DNA of 64,000 nt from Vibrio chagasii (GTDB lineage: Bacteria; Pseudomonadota; Gammaproteobacteria; Enterobacterales; Vibrionaceae): contig NZ_MSCI01000001.1 in NCBI RefSeq assembly GCF_002954585.1, positions 186,001 to 250,000 on the forward strand, written 5' to 3'. Made by a program: the position numbers and the translations under genes. The notes under the pieces were generated by a model. It was given only the letters and a program-made list of their open reading frames with translations, had not been told where the DNA came from and did no database searches. Shown here piece after piece: positions 54,823-64,000 of the stretch (position 1 is its first letter; each line of letters opens with the position of its first letter).

Positions 54823-56085
54823 TTATTTACGAGCTAACTTATGGTGAGCTCGTGAAAAGTGGCCTGCGCAAAATGCACCTACGATTGAAAGCTCACCGGC
54901 TAAACACAATGCAGCACAAACCTCAGCTAAGGCTTGGGATTTACCATTGCCGTGCAGACCTAGCAAATCAAGACACGCTTTTTGGCTTGGAAGGCTTGTA
55001 CCACCACCAACAGTGCCTACCATTAGGTTAGGAAGCGTCACGCTTGCGTATAAACCGCCTTCTTTGTTTAGCTCCATGCGAGTCATGCCGATGGCAGATT
55101 CTGCAACACACGCAGCGTCTTGTCCGCAAGCGATGTAAAGTGCAGCCAGTGCATTAGCGTAGTGGGCATTGATACCGATAGTGCCGCTAAGAGCGCCGCC
55201 CACAGTGGTCATTTGACCAAACTGAACCATCTTCTCTGGCGTGGTGTGTAGATACTTAGCTACAAGTTCTGCTGGGATATTAACTTCAGCGGTGACCTTT
55301 TTGCCACGAACGCTGCGTAGGGTTTGGGTATTCGCTTTCTTATCGCCAGATAAGTTGCCATCAAGGAAGGCGTGGTCAGGCTTAACTGGGGTGTTTTCTA
55401 TGATGTACTCAAATACCGCATTGGTCGCGATGGTCACCATATTCTGCCCAGACGCATCTCCCGTAAGAAACTCAAACACCAAATAAACATGGTTGCCTTC
55501 AATGTTGATATTGATATCGGTCAGTTTGCCGTGGGAAGTCGTAGATTCAGCTAGGATTTTAAACTTCTCATACTGAGTCACTGCCCATGCCACAAACTGT
55601 CCAGCTTCAACCAAACCTTGGAATGCAAAGCCAGGAGTTCGTGTTACGCCTTCATTGAGCAACATTGCACTCGCACCACCACAAGCACTAATGAGTTTAG
55701 AGCCTCGGTTATAAGACGCGACAAGTGCTGCTTCGGTTGTTGCCAGTGGAGCTAGATAATCACCTTGGGCAAATAGGCCATTAACACGCAGCGGCCCAGA
55801 AATACCGACAGGCACTTTTACTGTGCCAACGAAGTGCTCGATGTTTTTTTCGTAGGCTTGCATCTGACTTTCGGTATGAGGGTCGAGTAGCTCTTGTTGT
55901 GATTCTGCGTGGTCGAGAGCCGTCCAACGGCGTGTCACATTCTTTTCTGTCAGGTAAGGGCTAGGAGTCAGCTTCTTTGCTGGCTTTTCAAAATGAGGCT
56001 GGAGTTTATTTTCTAATTCGTCTGCGGAGATATCGCCCCCTAAAATAGAAACATAGTCGCGGCGATGCAGATTTAGTTTTGGCAT
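54823..56085 (-). CDS. hydroxymethylglutaryl-CoA reductase (class I-like)
   Basis: About 420 residues, HMG-CoA reductase. Catalytic features visible: Glu in ATTEAALVASYNRG, Lys in NLSGDKKANTQ, Asp in CGQDAACVAE, and a His in the C-terminal GHFSRAHHKL. GDASGQNMV is the nicotinamide-binding region; GTVGGGTSLPSQKACLDLLG is conserved. It makes mevalonate using NADPH in the class I family. Vibrio HMGRs of this class are thought to be laterally acquired. ATG 56085 is preferred over the 56157 ORF start for matching the family N-terminus. Confidence 0.88.
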   Translation of the reverse strand: MPKLNLHRRDYVSILGGDISADELENKLQPHFEKPAKKLTPSPYLTEKNVTRRWTALDHAESQQELLDPHTESQMQAYEKNIEHFVGTVKVPVGISGPLRVNGLFAQGDYLAPLATTEAALVASYNRGSKLISACGGASAMLLNEGVTRTPGFAFQGLVEAGQFVAWAVTQYEKFKILAESTTSHGKLTDININIEGNHVYLVFEFLTGDASGQNMVTIATNAVFEYIIENTPVKPDHAFLDGNLSGDKKANTQTLRSVRGKKVTAEVNIPAELVAKYLHTTPEKMVQFGQMTTVGGALSGTIGINAHYANALAALYIACGQDAACVAESAIGMTRMELNKEGGLYASVTLPNLMVGTVGGGTSLPSQKACLDLLGLHGNGKSQALAEVCAALCLAGELSIVGAFCAGHFSRAHHKLARK

Positions 56086-56293
56086 AAATAGTATGAAGTA
56101 AAGTTTGTGCAGCAAATTGGTTTGCGCTGATTCTACCGAGTAATAAACCAGAAACAAGCGCCAGATATAATGAGTTACAGTTTGTGTGCTAATTACACCA
56201 AAAAGCCGCTAGAGTGCTTGGGTTGTCTTGTTTCACACCCCACAAAATTGTCGTTAAACTTGATTGTAGTCTAGCTCAAATGATCAGCAAGGC

Positions 56294-56635
56294 TTAGATA
56301 TGGATGTCGAGCAGGCTGCCAATGGCTTCGCTTTGGCGCTCCACGACGCTAGCACCAACACGGTTATAGCTAGCACTCTGCGTTAATTTGACCAACGCAT
56401 CGCTTGAGGAAGCAGTAGGATCTGGTTTTTTTTCTTTAAATGAAAGGGATTGCTCAGGTTCAACTTGATTAAAGCTGAAATCGCTGCGTTCGACTACATC
56501 GTCGTCAGATTTGGGCACATGTTCAGAGACTTGATTATGTTTTGAGGCTTGGTTGAGTTCGATCGCCGCTTCTTCAGCCATGTTGGCAGACTGCTGAATA
56601 ATGGCGTAACCAGATTGAATACCAGATATCGACAT
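56294..56635 (-). CDS. hypothetical protein, flagellin/hook-tail-like C-terminus
   Basis: A 113-residue polar protein, mostly disordered, with SGIQSGYAIIQQSANMAEEAAI at the N-terminus and QSEAIGSLLDIHI at the C-terminus. Both ends resemble flagellar rod/hook proteins, whose N- and C-termini pair as helices. Function unknown. Confidence 0.6.
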   Translation of the reverse strand: MSISGIQSGYAIIQQSANMAEEAAIELNQASKHNQVSEHVPKSDDDVVERSDFSFNQVEPEQSLSFKEKKPDPTASSSDALVKLTQSASYNRVGASVVERQSEAIGSLLDIHI

Positions 56636-56756
56636 AGCAGGACCTTTAATTGACGTATGAGAAGAGTCTAGGTTGACGATATTTTAAGCGCAATGGTGAG
56701 CAGGAGAGATCTACAATAAAGGAGGAAACTTAAGCTAAAATAGTGAGGTCTGTCTA

Positions 56757-56918
56757 TTAACTGAACAGATCGTTCAATGCACTTAGCTCTTCATCAGTAA
56801 GCAGAGTTTCTTTTTCTGTTTCCAAAGTGCCGTCTATCTCACCTTGTAATGTTTTGAGTTGCTGTGGGCTAAGAAGTTGGATCTGCTGTTTAAATGCTTC
56901 AAATTGTTGTGTATTCAT
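56757..56918 (-). CDS. small hypothetical protein
   Basis: A 53-residue polar, Gln-rich helical protein. ATG 56918 has AAGGTCAC upstream. No family recognised. Its size and charged C-terminus (LLTDEELSALNDLFS) suggest a cytosolic helical bundle or regulator. Confidence 0.55.
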   Translation of the reverse strand: MNTQQFEAFKQQIQLLSPQQLKTLQGEIDGTLETEKETLLTDEELSALNDLFS

Positions 56919-57253
56919 AATGTGACCTTGCTGCAATTCCATATGCTCTAAAGAGCATAGGCTACTGTTACCAGAAATCAAACAAGATTAAGTGAATATT
57001 AAGCTTATTTTGTCGTTTCCTAGAACTAAGACAACTATAAATTTCTGTGGTCGTGTTTTGTCCGAGGAATGTTAAGCAAAGTTAAGGCTTGGTCAATCAA
57101 AGTCAGAAAGTCATGACAATCTAAAAATCGACTCATCTCTTATGTAGTAAGGCTGGGTGAGGAGCTGCTCTACCCAATTATAGGTATTGGTAGAGCAATC
57201 TATAAATCCAACAAATGATCAAAAGATAAACAATTCACGCTATCTTTTTGTTT

Positions 57254-59464
57254 TTATGGTATTTTGTTTTTCGAGCAAGAGGCGCCCGTTTCAAACGCTT
57301 TATCGATTTTTACCTTAACCGCAAATTTGGTTGCTAGTGTATGCAGTTCTGGAAGCATTCGATAGATCAAATGCAGCTGCTGTAGAACCATTCTGACAGA
57401 ACTTTCATCTTCTTCTCGCCACTCACTCAAACGTTTATCCAAATCAGGATCATAGGTATTTTTGACTTCACACTGCTCGCAGTGAGAGTAAAGCTGATCA
57501 TTGAGCGCGTCGAGGTGCTCATGGATGACGCGGTGAGCATCTAAAACGAGCTTATGGGTTGCCTCGTCGTCGATACGTGTTCTATGCGCACCTAAAGCGG
57601 AAATGTAGCTTAATAGGGCATGGTTGAGCGTTAGGAAGCGGAAACTCTCATCTTCAGAAGTACGATATTTTCCAGGCTCGACTAACATACTGCTGATCGC
57701 CACGGTCAGATTCGCATCGTTATTGTGCGCGCTGCGACGAGCGATACGGTAATTCAGCGTGTCTTTCTTTCCGACACGATACTGGCCGATGATTTGTGCC
57801 AAGTAGTTCTTGTTGGCATCGAGCGCGTCGGCCATCACTTTGTGTAGTCGCTTTGATTGCCAGTCTGGTAACACATAAACGACAGCCAATACCGCCAGAG
57901 CACAACCTATAAAGGTATCTGCAAGCCGCGGCAGAACCACAGCGTAGCCTTCACCAAGCTGGTTAAAGCAGAACAATACCAATAGGGTGATGAAGCCTGT
58001 TGCGAAGCCGTAATTATTGATGCGGAACGCAAAGAACATCACGCCACTGATCACAATGAATACCAATTGGCTTTCTTGAGAAGGGAAGAAGGTCAGCAGT
58101 GGTACACCGATCAACAGGCCAGCAACGGTACCAATAACACGAGCAGTCAGCTTTTGACGGGTAGCACTGTAGTTAGGTTGGCAAACAAACAGTGTCGTTA
58201 GCAAGATCCAATAACCGCGTTCGATCTCAAACCCTTGGATGATCCCATAGCCAAGTGTCAGTGTGATTGCCATACGAATAGCATGACGAAATAACATAGA
58301 GTCAGTATGTAGATTAGCTTTGATCTTCTGCCACATTGCTGACAACGTATGTGGGTTTGTGTCGTCTAATACGTCTTCTTCGAGCTTTTCTGCATCTGGG
58401 TTACTGATATTTGATAACTGTTTCTCAACGGTCGCTAGGTTATTGAACAGGTAATCCAGTTGGTTCAACAGCGGCTTCCATTCGGGCTTATTCTGTTGGT
58501 GCAGATGATTAAGTGAAGACATCAGCTCATCTAGCGCCAATACAGACTTGTCACCATGTTGATACTCAGAACCAACCTTGAGCGAGCTCGCCACTTCTTT
58601 ACATGCCGTTGCCTGCGCTTCCAGTAGGTATTTGAAGCGGAATAGCACGTCAGAGCGTTCAAAGTGTTTAGCAAGTTCTTGATAACGATAGTGGGTTGAA
58701 CTTACACGCTCGTGAATGTCTTGTGCGATGAAATAAGTATTTAAGAAGCGGTCACTAGGGCCATCAATGTGTCCACGCTTAGAACGGTTAAGCAGGGTTG
58801 CTTTACACATGTTGAGCGCGTTCACGGTACTCGCATTTAATTTAGCTTCAATAATGCGGTGTGGTTGCGGAATAAGGTCTGAAACAGGGTAGAAAAGCTC
58901 AGCCTTAGATTCCATGTAGGTGCCAATTTGGTCAAACACAGTGGCAAGGTTCTGCTGTACGGGTTGCATTGGCCACACAATCTGCCAAATCATCGACATG
59001 AAGTAGTACCAAGCCGCGCCTGTTAATAGCAACAAAGGCTGGAACCATAAGTTAGTGCTCTCGTGGGCACCTAGCATGGTGTAAATGGCCACTAGCAGCG
59101 AGCCAAACGCAATGCTTGCGTACTTCGGGCCAATTGCGCCCAGCATGATGAAAGAGAATGTTGACGCAAATAGACCTAACGCGAACAGCCACGGCGTGTC
59201 GAAAAGAAGTTCAATAGAAAAGGCAGCGATTGCAAAACAGATAAAGGTTAAGGTCAGGGCTTTGAGTCGCCCTGTAAAGCTATCGTCACTTTCCGCCAGT
59301 GCGGCTGCGATGACACCTAGAATCAGAGGGGTGATGAGTGTGTTCTGTCCATAATACCAAGCAGGCACCACCACACCGAGCAGAGTGATGAGAATTAATA
59401 CGCTGTAATTTATGGTTTTATTTGCCCAATAGAGGCGTAATTTGGCTGAAAATTCCACAGTCAC
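57254..59464 (-). CDS. yccS: YccS/YhfK-type FUSC inner membrane protein
   Basis: A 736-residue FUSC-family protein (E. coli YccS 720 aa). Two groups of membrane segments lie at about residues 18-160 and 395-525, each followed by a cytosolic helical domain. The FUSC family is related to aromatic acid exporters such as AaeB; the YccS substrate is unknown. Divergent from helD with 170 bp between. Confidence 0.88.
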   Translation of the reverse strand: MTVEFSAKLRLYWANKTINYSVLILITLLGVVVPAWYYGQNTLITPLILGVIAAALAESDDSFTGRLKALTLTFICFAIAAFSIELLFDTPWLFALGLFASTFSFIMLGAIGPKYASIAFGSLLVAIYTMLGAHESTNLWFQPLLLLTGAAWYYFMSMIWQIVWPMQPVQQNLATVFDQIGTYMESKAELFYPVSDLIPQPHRIIEAKLNASTVNALNMCKATLLNRSKRGHIDGPSDRFLNTYFIAQDIHERVSSTHYRYQELAKHFERSDVLFRFKYLLEAQATACKEVASSLKVGSEYQHGDKSVLALDELMSSLNHLHQQNKPEWKPLLNQLDYLFNNLATVEKQLSNISNPDAEKLEEDVLDDTNPHTLSAMWQKIKANLHTDSMLFRHAIRMAITLTLGYGIIQGFEIERGYWILLTTLFVCQPNYSATRQKLTARVIGTVAGLLIGVPLLTFFPSQESQLVFIVISGVMFFAFRINNYGFATGFITLLVLFCFNQLGEGYAVVLPRLADTFIGCALAVLAVVYVLPDWQSKRLHKVMADALDANKNYLAQIIGQYRVGKKDTLNYRIARRSAHNNDANLTVAISSMLVEPGKYRTSEDESFRFLTLNHALLSYISALGAHRTRIDDEATHKLVLDAHRVIHEHLDALNDQLYSHCEQCEVKNTYDPDLDKRLSEWREEDESSVRMVLQQLHLIYRMLPELHTLATKFAVKVKIDKAFETGASCSKNKIP

Positions 59465-59635
59465 TCGCTTGACGCACTAAAAACCATAATCCTAACAGAA
59501 ATCAAGCACAAGAATTTGATACTTATCCATAATTGTCCGTAGGTGGTCATGAAAGCGTCGATAAGATATGAGATATTATTAATTCTCATTGCATCATGAT
59601 ATAAATTCAATATTCCCAATTAAGAGCACACTCCA

Positions 59636-61711
59636 ATGCAGCTAAGCGCTAACAAGACTGCACAATTTTTTATTCAAAATGAATACCATCAGGTTGTACT
59701 CGATGGTTCACGCCTGCTGTTGTCGTCAGTAGGTAGTGAGGAACGTATCCCGTTTACTATTTGGAGTGGCAAGATCGCGATCAAACGCGGATTGTTTTGG
59801 GGATCGTTACAGTTTTTTGCTAACCAACAAGACGGTAAGCAGCGCAGTTGGTTAGTTCAAGGCCTACCTTGGGACCAGTGTCGTCAATTTGCACGCGCAT
59901 CGGTGGCAGCATACCAGAAGTGGCACGACACACAGTGCGAGCAGTTGGCCGAACACGTACCTCAATGGGAAGCTGAGTTGTTACGCTTAGAGCAACTACC
60001 AGCCTTTCTTCCTCATTCTAAAGTCAACACTTGGGTAGAAAAGGTTAACTCTGGCTTAGAGAGTATGACGATGACGCTGGACGAAGCGGCGCAGCGTATG
60101 CCAAATCGCATCGCAAGGCTGCAGCCGTGGTTGTCTGACACCGAGGCTAAGCAAGCGGAAAGAAACCAGCAATGGCTCGAGACAGAGAGAAAAAACTGGG
60201 AAGTCTTGTTTGCTCAATGTGAGTCATCGCCGTTGAACTTGTCTCAGCAGTATGCGGTTCTAATGAACGATGACCACAACCTGATTCTTGCAGGTGCGGG
60301 CTCAGGGAAAACCAGTGTTCTGACAGCACGTGTCGCTTACTTATTGCAAAGTCACCAAGCGCAAGCTGAAGAGCTTTTATTGCTTGCCTTTGGTCGTGAA
60401 GCGGCCGAAGAAATGAAGCAGCGGCTCGACAGTAAAATTGGGTTGTCGGCTGAGAAAGTTCAAGTGAATACCTTCCACCAGTTGGGTTTGAAGATCTTGA
60501 ATGAGGTTGAAACCGAACGTGTGGTGATTTCTCCCCTTGCTTTAGATGACAATCAGCGCCAAGCCTGGTGCATTGATTGGTTGAAGAAGCACTGGATGAC
60601 GCCGACCAACTTCAAGCGTTGGCAGAAGCACTTATCTAAATGGCCAATTGCTTACCTAACGGGTGATGACGAGCTAGGCAGCCACGTTTCAAACCTTAAG
60701 TTAATTGGCTGGCTTGAAAAGCAACTGGAACAGTTGAACGCATCAGGCTTAACCAAGAAAGAAGTACAGCAACAGCTTATCGACCACCGTGATTACACAC
60801 GTCTTAACAGTGAGCTATCCTTGTGCTGGCCTTGTGTGACGGCGTGGCAGAAGGCATTGAAAGAAGAGAACCATATCGATTTCTCGACTATGATCAGCCG
60901 TGCGACTCAGTACGTCGAAAAAGGTAAGTTTATCTCGCCTTGGAAGTTCATCATGATCGATGAGTATCAAGACATCTCTCCTGATCGTCTTGCTTTGGTT
61001 GAGGCGCTGTGTAACCAGTCTAAAGCGGAGCACCAAGCCTCTATTTTTGCCGTGGGCGATGATTGGCAGTCTATTTACCAATTCGCGGGTGCAGACGTTG
61101 ATTTAACTACAGGCTTTAAAGATCGTTTCGCGAGCTCGACCATTCATCACCTAGATACCACGTATCGTTTCAACAATCAGTTAGGTGCTGTGGCGAATCG
61201 TTTTGTGCAAGAGAACCCAATTCAGTTACCGAAAGAGCTAAACAGCTTCAAGCAACAGAAGCAAAAGGCGGTCTACAGTGCACCAAGTAAAGAGGTTGAG
61301 AAGATCCTTGATCAACTCAACCGCCAATCTAAAGGTAAAACCAACAAGTCGGTGTTGATGCTTGGGCGTAATCACTACCATAAACCTGAGTTGTTAGAAG
61401 ACTGGAAGAAGATCTACACCTCGATTGATATCAACTTCATGACTTGTCACGCCAGTAAGGGTAAAGAAGCAGACTTCGTTATTATCCTTTGCGTGGATGA
61501 AGGACAATTCCCAGCGAAGAAGAAGCAACTACACATTGATGGTGCATTGACTGAATCGTCAGACGTGTTCCCATACGCGGAAGAACGTCGTTTGTTCTAC
61601 GTAGCGATGACACGTGCTAAAGAGAAAGTGTGGATCACGCACAGCGGCGATGGTTCAGGCTTCGTACAAGAGCTACACGGTTCTGACTACCCAGTGGTTC
61701 GTAAAAAGTAG
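59636..61711 (+). CDS. helD: DNA helicase IV (HelD)
   Basis: A 691-residue superfamily 1 helicase (E. coli HelD 684 aa). Walker A AGAGSGKTS is near residue 220 and Walker B MIDEYQDIS near 440. Helicase motifs VGDDWQSIYQFAGAD and FYVAMTRAKEKVW follow. The ~195-residue N-terminal part is specific to HelD. It unwinds 3'-5' and acts in recombination and repair. Confidence 0.92.
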   Translation: MQLSANKTAQFFIQNEYHQVVLDGSRLLLSSVGSEERIPFTIWSGKIAIKRGLFWGSLQFFANQQDGKQRSWLVQGLPWDQCRQFARASVAAYQKWHDTQCEQLAEHVPQWEAELLRLEQLPAFLPHSKVNTWVEKVNSGLESMTMTLDEAAQRMPNRIARLQPWLSDTEAKQAERNQQWLETERKNWEVLFAQCESSPLNLSQQYAVLMNDDHNLILAGAGSGKTSVLTARVAYLLQSHQAQAEELLLLAFGREAAEEMKQRLDSKIGLSAEKVQVNTFHQLGLKILNEVETERVVISPLALDDNQRQAWCIDWLKKHWMTPTNFKRWQKHLSKWPIAYLTGDDELGSHVSNLKLIGWLEKQLEQLNASGLTKKEVQQQLIDHRDYTRLNSELSLCWPCVTAWQKALKEENHIDFSTMISRATQYVEKGKFISPWKFIMIDEYQDISPDRLALVEALCNQSKAEHQASIFAVGDDWQSIYQFAGADVDLTTGFKDRFASSTIHHLDTTYRFNNQLGAVANRFVQENPIQLPKELNSFKQQKQKAVYSAPSKEVEKILDQLNRQSKGKTNKSVLMLGRNHYHKPELLEDWKKIYTSIDINFMTCHASKGKEADFVIILCVDEGQFPAKKKQLHIDGALTESSDVFPYAEERRLFYVAMTRAKEKVWITHSGDGSGFVQELHGSDYPVVRKK

Positions 61712-61793
61712 CTACTCAGACAGGATGCCAACTAAGGGCTAAAGTTGCTTTCGCTGTATTTTATTTGCAGACATAAAGTAGAAGGACATACAT

Positions 61794-62144
61794 ATGGAAC
61801 ATGGCTCAATCAATTATATCGAATTTGCTGCGAAAGATATTGCAGCGACTAAGGCGTTTTTCAGCCAAGTGTTTGGTTGGCACTTTGAAGATTATGGTCC
61901 TGAGTACTCTGCTTTTGAAGGTAAAGGGTTAATGGGCGGTTTCTACTTGGCTGATTTGTCTTCTGATGCAGAAAAGGGCGGGGCGTTGATGGTTTTCTAC
62001 AGTGAAGATCTCGAACAGACTGAACGTGACGTGCTTGATGCGGGCGGAGAGGTCAATCGTGAAATATTCAGTTTCCCTGGTGGTCGACGCTTTCATTTTC
62101 GCGAGCCAAGTGGCAATGAAATGGCAGTGTGGAGTGACAAATAG
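61794..62144 (+). CDS. VOC family (glyoxalase/bleomycin resistance-type) protein
   Basis: A 116-residue single-domain vicinal-oxygen-chelate protein. His/Glu residues suited to metal binding appear at INYIEFAAKDIAATKAFF, and FPGGRRFHFREPSGNEMAVWS is a classic VOC C-terminal motif. Substrate not predictable; its position near mgsA is suggestive of glyoxal handling but not proof. Longer frame at 62002 rejected. Confidence 0.8.
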   Translation: MEHGSINYIEFAAKDIAATKAFFSQVFGWHFEDYGPEYSAFEGKGLMGGFYLADLSSDAEKGGALMVFYSEDLEQTERDVLDAGGEVNREIFSFPGGRRFHFREPSGNEMAVWSDK

Positions 62145-62176
62145 CCTCTTCTCAGAACTTCTATATTCAGATAAAC

Positions 62177-62203
62177 AAAAGCCTGCGATTAAGCAGGCTT
62201 TTT
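62177..62203. terminator. bidirectional terminator between VOC gene and mgsA
   Basis: AAAAGCCTGC pairs with GCAGGCTTTT over a 6-nt loop; T's on both sides. The two genes converge here. Confidence 0.82.
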
Positions 62204-62236
62204 AGTCTGTGACGTATTGGTCTGTCTTAACGAGAA

Positions 62237-62692
62237 TTAGGTACGCTCAGCAAGATACGCTTCGTAATCTGGAATCTCGATAATCACTTCTTCTTCTAGC
62301 ATTGAAGAGTTGAAAAGGAAGTTCGCAGTCGCGCGGTTGGTTGCAACTGGAATGTTCCAAACACTCGCGATACGCAGTAGTGCTTTTACATCAGGGTCGT
62401 GCGGTACGGCATTAAGTGGATCCCAGAAGAAAATCAGCATATCGATTTTGCCTTCTGAAATCAGAGCGCCAAGTTGTTGGTCACCACCCATTGGGCCACT
62501 GATCATGCTCTTGATTGCTAAACCTGTCTCTTTGCTTAGCAGAGAACCCGTTGTACCAGTCGCATAAAGGAAGTGGCTTTGTAGCTTCTCTTTATTCTCT
62601 TTTACCCATCTTAGTAGCTCAGGTTTGAAGTGGTCATGAGCGACTAGAGCGATATGCTTATGCGTTGGCATAGTACGCGTTGTTTTTTGCAT
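62237..62692 (-). CDS. mgsA: methylglyoxal synthase
   Basis: A 151-residue MgsA (E. coli 152 aa). GTTGSL binds phosphate, catalytic Asp lies in GPMGGDQQ and in [11 protein letters not shown], and [13 protein letters not shown] is conserved. It converts dihydroxyacetone phosphate to methylglyoxal, a bypass of lower glycolysis that relieves phosphate limitation. Confidence 0.94.
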   Translation of the reverse strand: MQKTTRTMPTHKHIALVAHDHFKPELLRWVKENKEKLQSHFLYATGTTGSLLSKETGLAIKSMISGPMGGDQQLGALISEGKIDMLIFFWDPLNAVPHDPDVKALLRIASVWNIPVATNRATANFLFNSSMLEEEVIIEIPDYEAYLAERT

Positions 62693-62753
62693 GAATTGTC
62701 CCTAAATTATCGTTCGTATTTTTATTGTTATGAGTGCTTAACTCAATATAACA

Positions 62754-63782
62754 CTATGGATTCACACTGAATACCGGCCGAAACTCAGAAGGTGACAATG
62801 AATCGGCAATAATTTGATCTTTGAGTGTTGCTGGGGTCAGAGCTTCAATTTTTGGTGCGCTGTGCATCTCGTAAGGCTGCCCTCGCAAGTAACTCACCGC
62901 TTGTTTCACCGACAAGCGACCCTGTTCTACCATTTTGTCGGTTGGTGCAAAAAGCACCTTGTTTCGCAGTAAGCCACGGTAAGTACCATGACTCAAATAG
63001 CTGGAAATCAGACCAATTTCATCGGTCTTACCCGCCGCTCTTAGCTCACTGATTGCAGCTTCGATGGCAACGGCACTACCAACGATGTACTGAACCTTTG
63101 CTTGTTCTATCACTTGTTGTACAAGGTTGCGTTGCAGCTCTTTGTCGTTGTCAGCCCAATAGCTCACATCGATTTTTACATCGCTATCTTTAATCGCGTC
63201 ATAGAATCCTAATGCAACAGGTTTGGTGCCACCGCTTGCTTGAGGGCCAAGCAATAATGCAATCGGGGTTTCGCCAGAGCCTGTTGGATGAAGCTTCGCT
63301 AAATACTCACCTACTTGGAAGCCCATCTGATACCAATCAACACCGACTGTACCTTTCAGTACTTTTTGCTGCTCTTTGCTTAACGTCAATTCATTCACTG
63401 TTGCAAACACAGGTGTCGAACCAACCCAGTCAGTAAGGTTATCGTGATAGGCGTCTGGTGACACTGTACCTAAAATAATGGCATCAGCACCCCATTTAGT
63501 GCACAGGACGAGTTGTGAGGCTTGTTTGCCAACATTAGGGTAGCCGCCAGCTTCTAGCACTCGTAGTTCAACCTGCAATTGTTCGGCTTCGGAAATCATG
63601 CCGTAATTCACAGATAACCAATAGGAATCCTTGAGGTGTGGGTAGATGGCGCAAATCTTCTCTTTTTGTGACGTCGCAGTTGCCGGTTTGATAGGGCTTA
63701 ATAGCTCATCAGCACTAGCGGAAGAGGCGGCTAACGCAAGTAAAGATAAAAGAAGTTTTGACGCGAAGAATTTAGTGCGCAT
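62754..63782 (-). CDS. torT: TMAO-binding periplasmic protein TorT
   Basis: A 342-residue periplasmic protein with signal peptide (LLLSLLALAASSASA). It matches TorT, a LacI-type periplasmic binding fold that senses trimethylamine N-oxide for TorS. PIKPATATSQKEKICAIYPHL and ALTPATLKDQIIADSLSPSEF mark its ends. Divergent from torS (92 bp apart), the usual tor arrangement. Confidence 0.9.
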   Translation of the reverse strand: MRTKFFASKLLLSLLALAASSASADELLSPIKPATATSQKEKICAIYPHLKDSYWLSVNYGMISEAEQLQVELRVLEAGGYPNVGKQASQLVLCTKWGADAIILGTVSPDAYHDNLTDWVGSTPVFATVNELTLSKEQQKVLKGTVGVDWYQMGFQVGEYLAKLHPTGSGETPIALLLGPQASGGTKPVALGFYDAIKDSDVKIDVSYWADNDKELQRNLVQQVIEQAKVQYIVGSAVAIEAAISELRAAGKTDEIGLISSYLSHGTYRGLLRNKVLFAPTDKMVEQGRLSVKQAVSYLRGQPYEMHSAPKIEALTPATLKDQIIADSLSPSEFRPVFSVNP

Positions 63783-63874
63783 GAATTGCCGTTTTATTGG
63801 TTTTAGATAAGAAACACTGCAAAATATAGCGTATTCTGCAGGGGTAAAGAAGAACGTTTTAAGGTTTAGGTTTT

Positions 63875-64000
63875 ATGTTGTTAGCTTCAGCAAGTATTGG
63901 ACGCAAGCTGCTGGCCTCATTTTTAGTGATGGCGATGCTCGTTCTTTTGTCTGCATTGATCGGGGTATCTGGATTTAGCTTTGTTGCTAAAACAGAGAGA
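63875..64000 (+). CDS. torS: TMAO sensor kinase TorS (5' fragment)
   Basis: The first 42 codons, running off the window: an N-terminal transmembrane segment (LLASFLVMAMLVLLSALIGVSGF) beginning with MLLASASIGRKL, matching TorS N-termini. AAGGTTTAGG lies upstream. Assigned from its place next to torT; the kinase domains are not in view. Confidence 0.83.
   Translation, partial: MLLASASIGRKLLASFLVMAMLVLLSALIGVSGFSFVAKTER

Overview
The window looks like a Vibrio chromosome (gamma-proteobacterium), possibly chromosome 2. This rests on gene content and protein similarity recalled by eye: torT/torS, yjjG, yddG, yjjI/yjjW, helD, mgsA, a class I-like HMG-CoA reductase, VCR-like integron attC sites, and a P2-like prophage of the kappa/K139-HP1 kind. 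No database search was run.

Positions ~590-29060 hold a P2-like (Peduoviridae-type) prophage in near-complete order. The early region has a CI repressor (-) facing Cox, then CII, small genes and the gpA-type HUH replication initiator. Next come a LexA-boxed small gene (candidate antirepressor), a secreted cargo protein, and the late activator Ogr (-). After a probable cos region the PQ operon (portal, terminase ATPase, -) diverges from the capsid operon O-N-M-L. Tail genes follow: R, S, sheath, tube, lysis-type genes, E/E' with a clear -1 frameshift site, tape measure, baseplate, fibres, hub and spike. No integrase is in the window, so it lies left of position 1 or is lost.

Between ogr and the packaging genes, the slot where P2 carries old/tin, lie what I read as integron gene cassettes: two full-length VCR-like attC sites and a partial one. 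They are associated with a multi-pass membrane protein and an oppositely oriented DUF4062 protein. The first cassette's 5' boundary (GTTAAAT) is the exact complement of the R'' box of its attC.

Positions 29060-33320 are a mosaic right flank: an AT-rich pair of membrane proteins of unknown function (possible defence cargo), a small phage-type regulator with a dif-like sequence beside its start, a tandem ~202-bp repeat, the last 44 codons of threonine dehydrogenase (tdh) as a fragment, and a decayed second copy of ogr. This suggests repeated integration at the tdh 3' end.

From ~33600 onward is mostly ordinary chromosome: two lipoproteins, a DUF819 transporter, a Kef-type antiporter with its flavodoxin-like partner, a beta-eliminating lyase, yccF, yiaY, yjjG, yddG, a CDF transporter, a LysR/methyltransferase divergent pair, the yjjI-yjjW glycyl radical pair, a second LysR, HMG-CoA reductase, yccS, helD, a VOC protein, mgsA, torT and the start of torS at the right edge.
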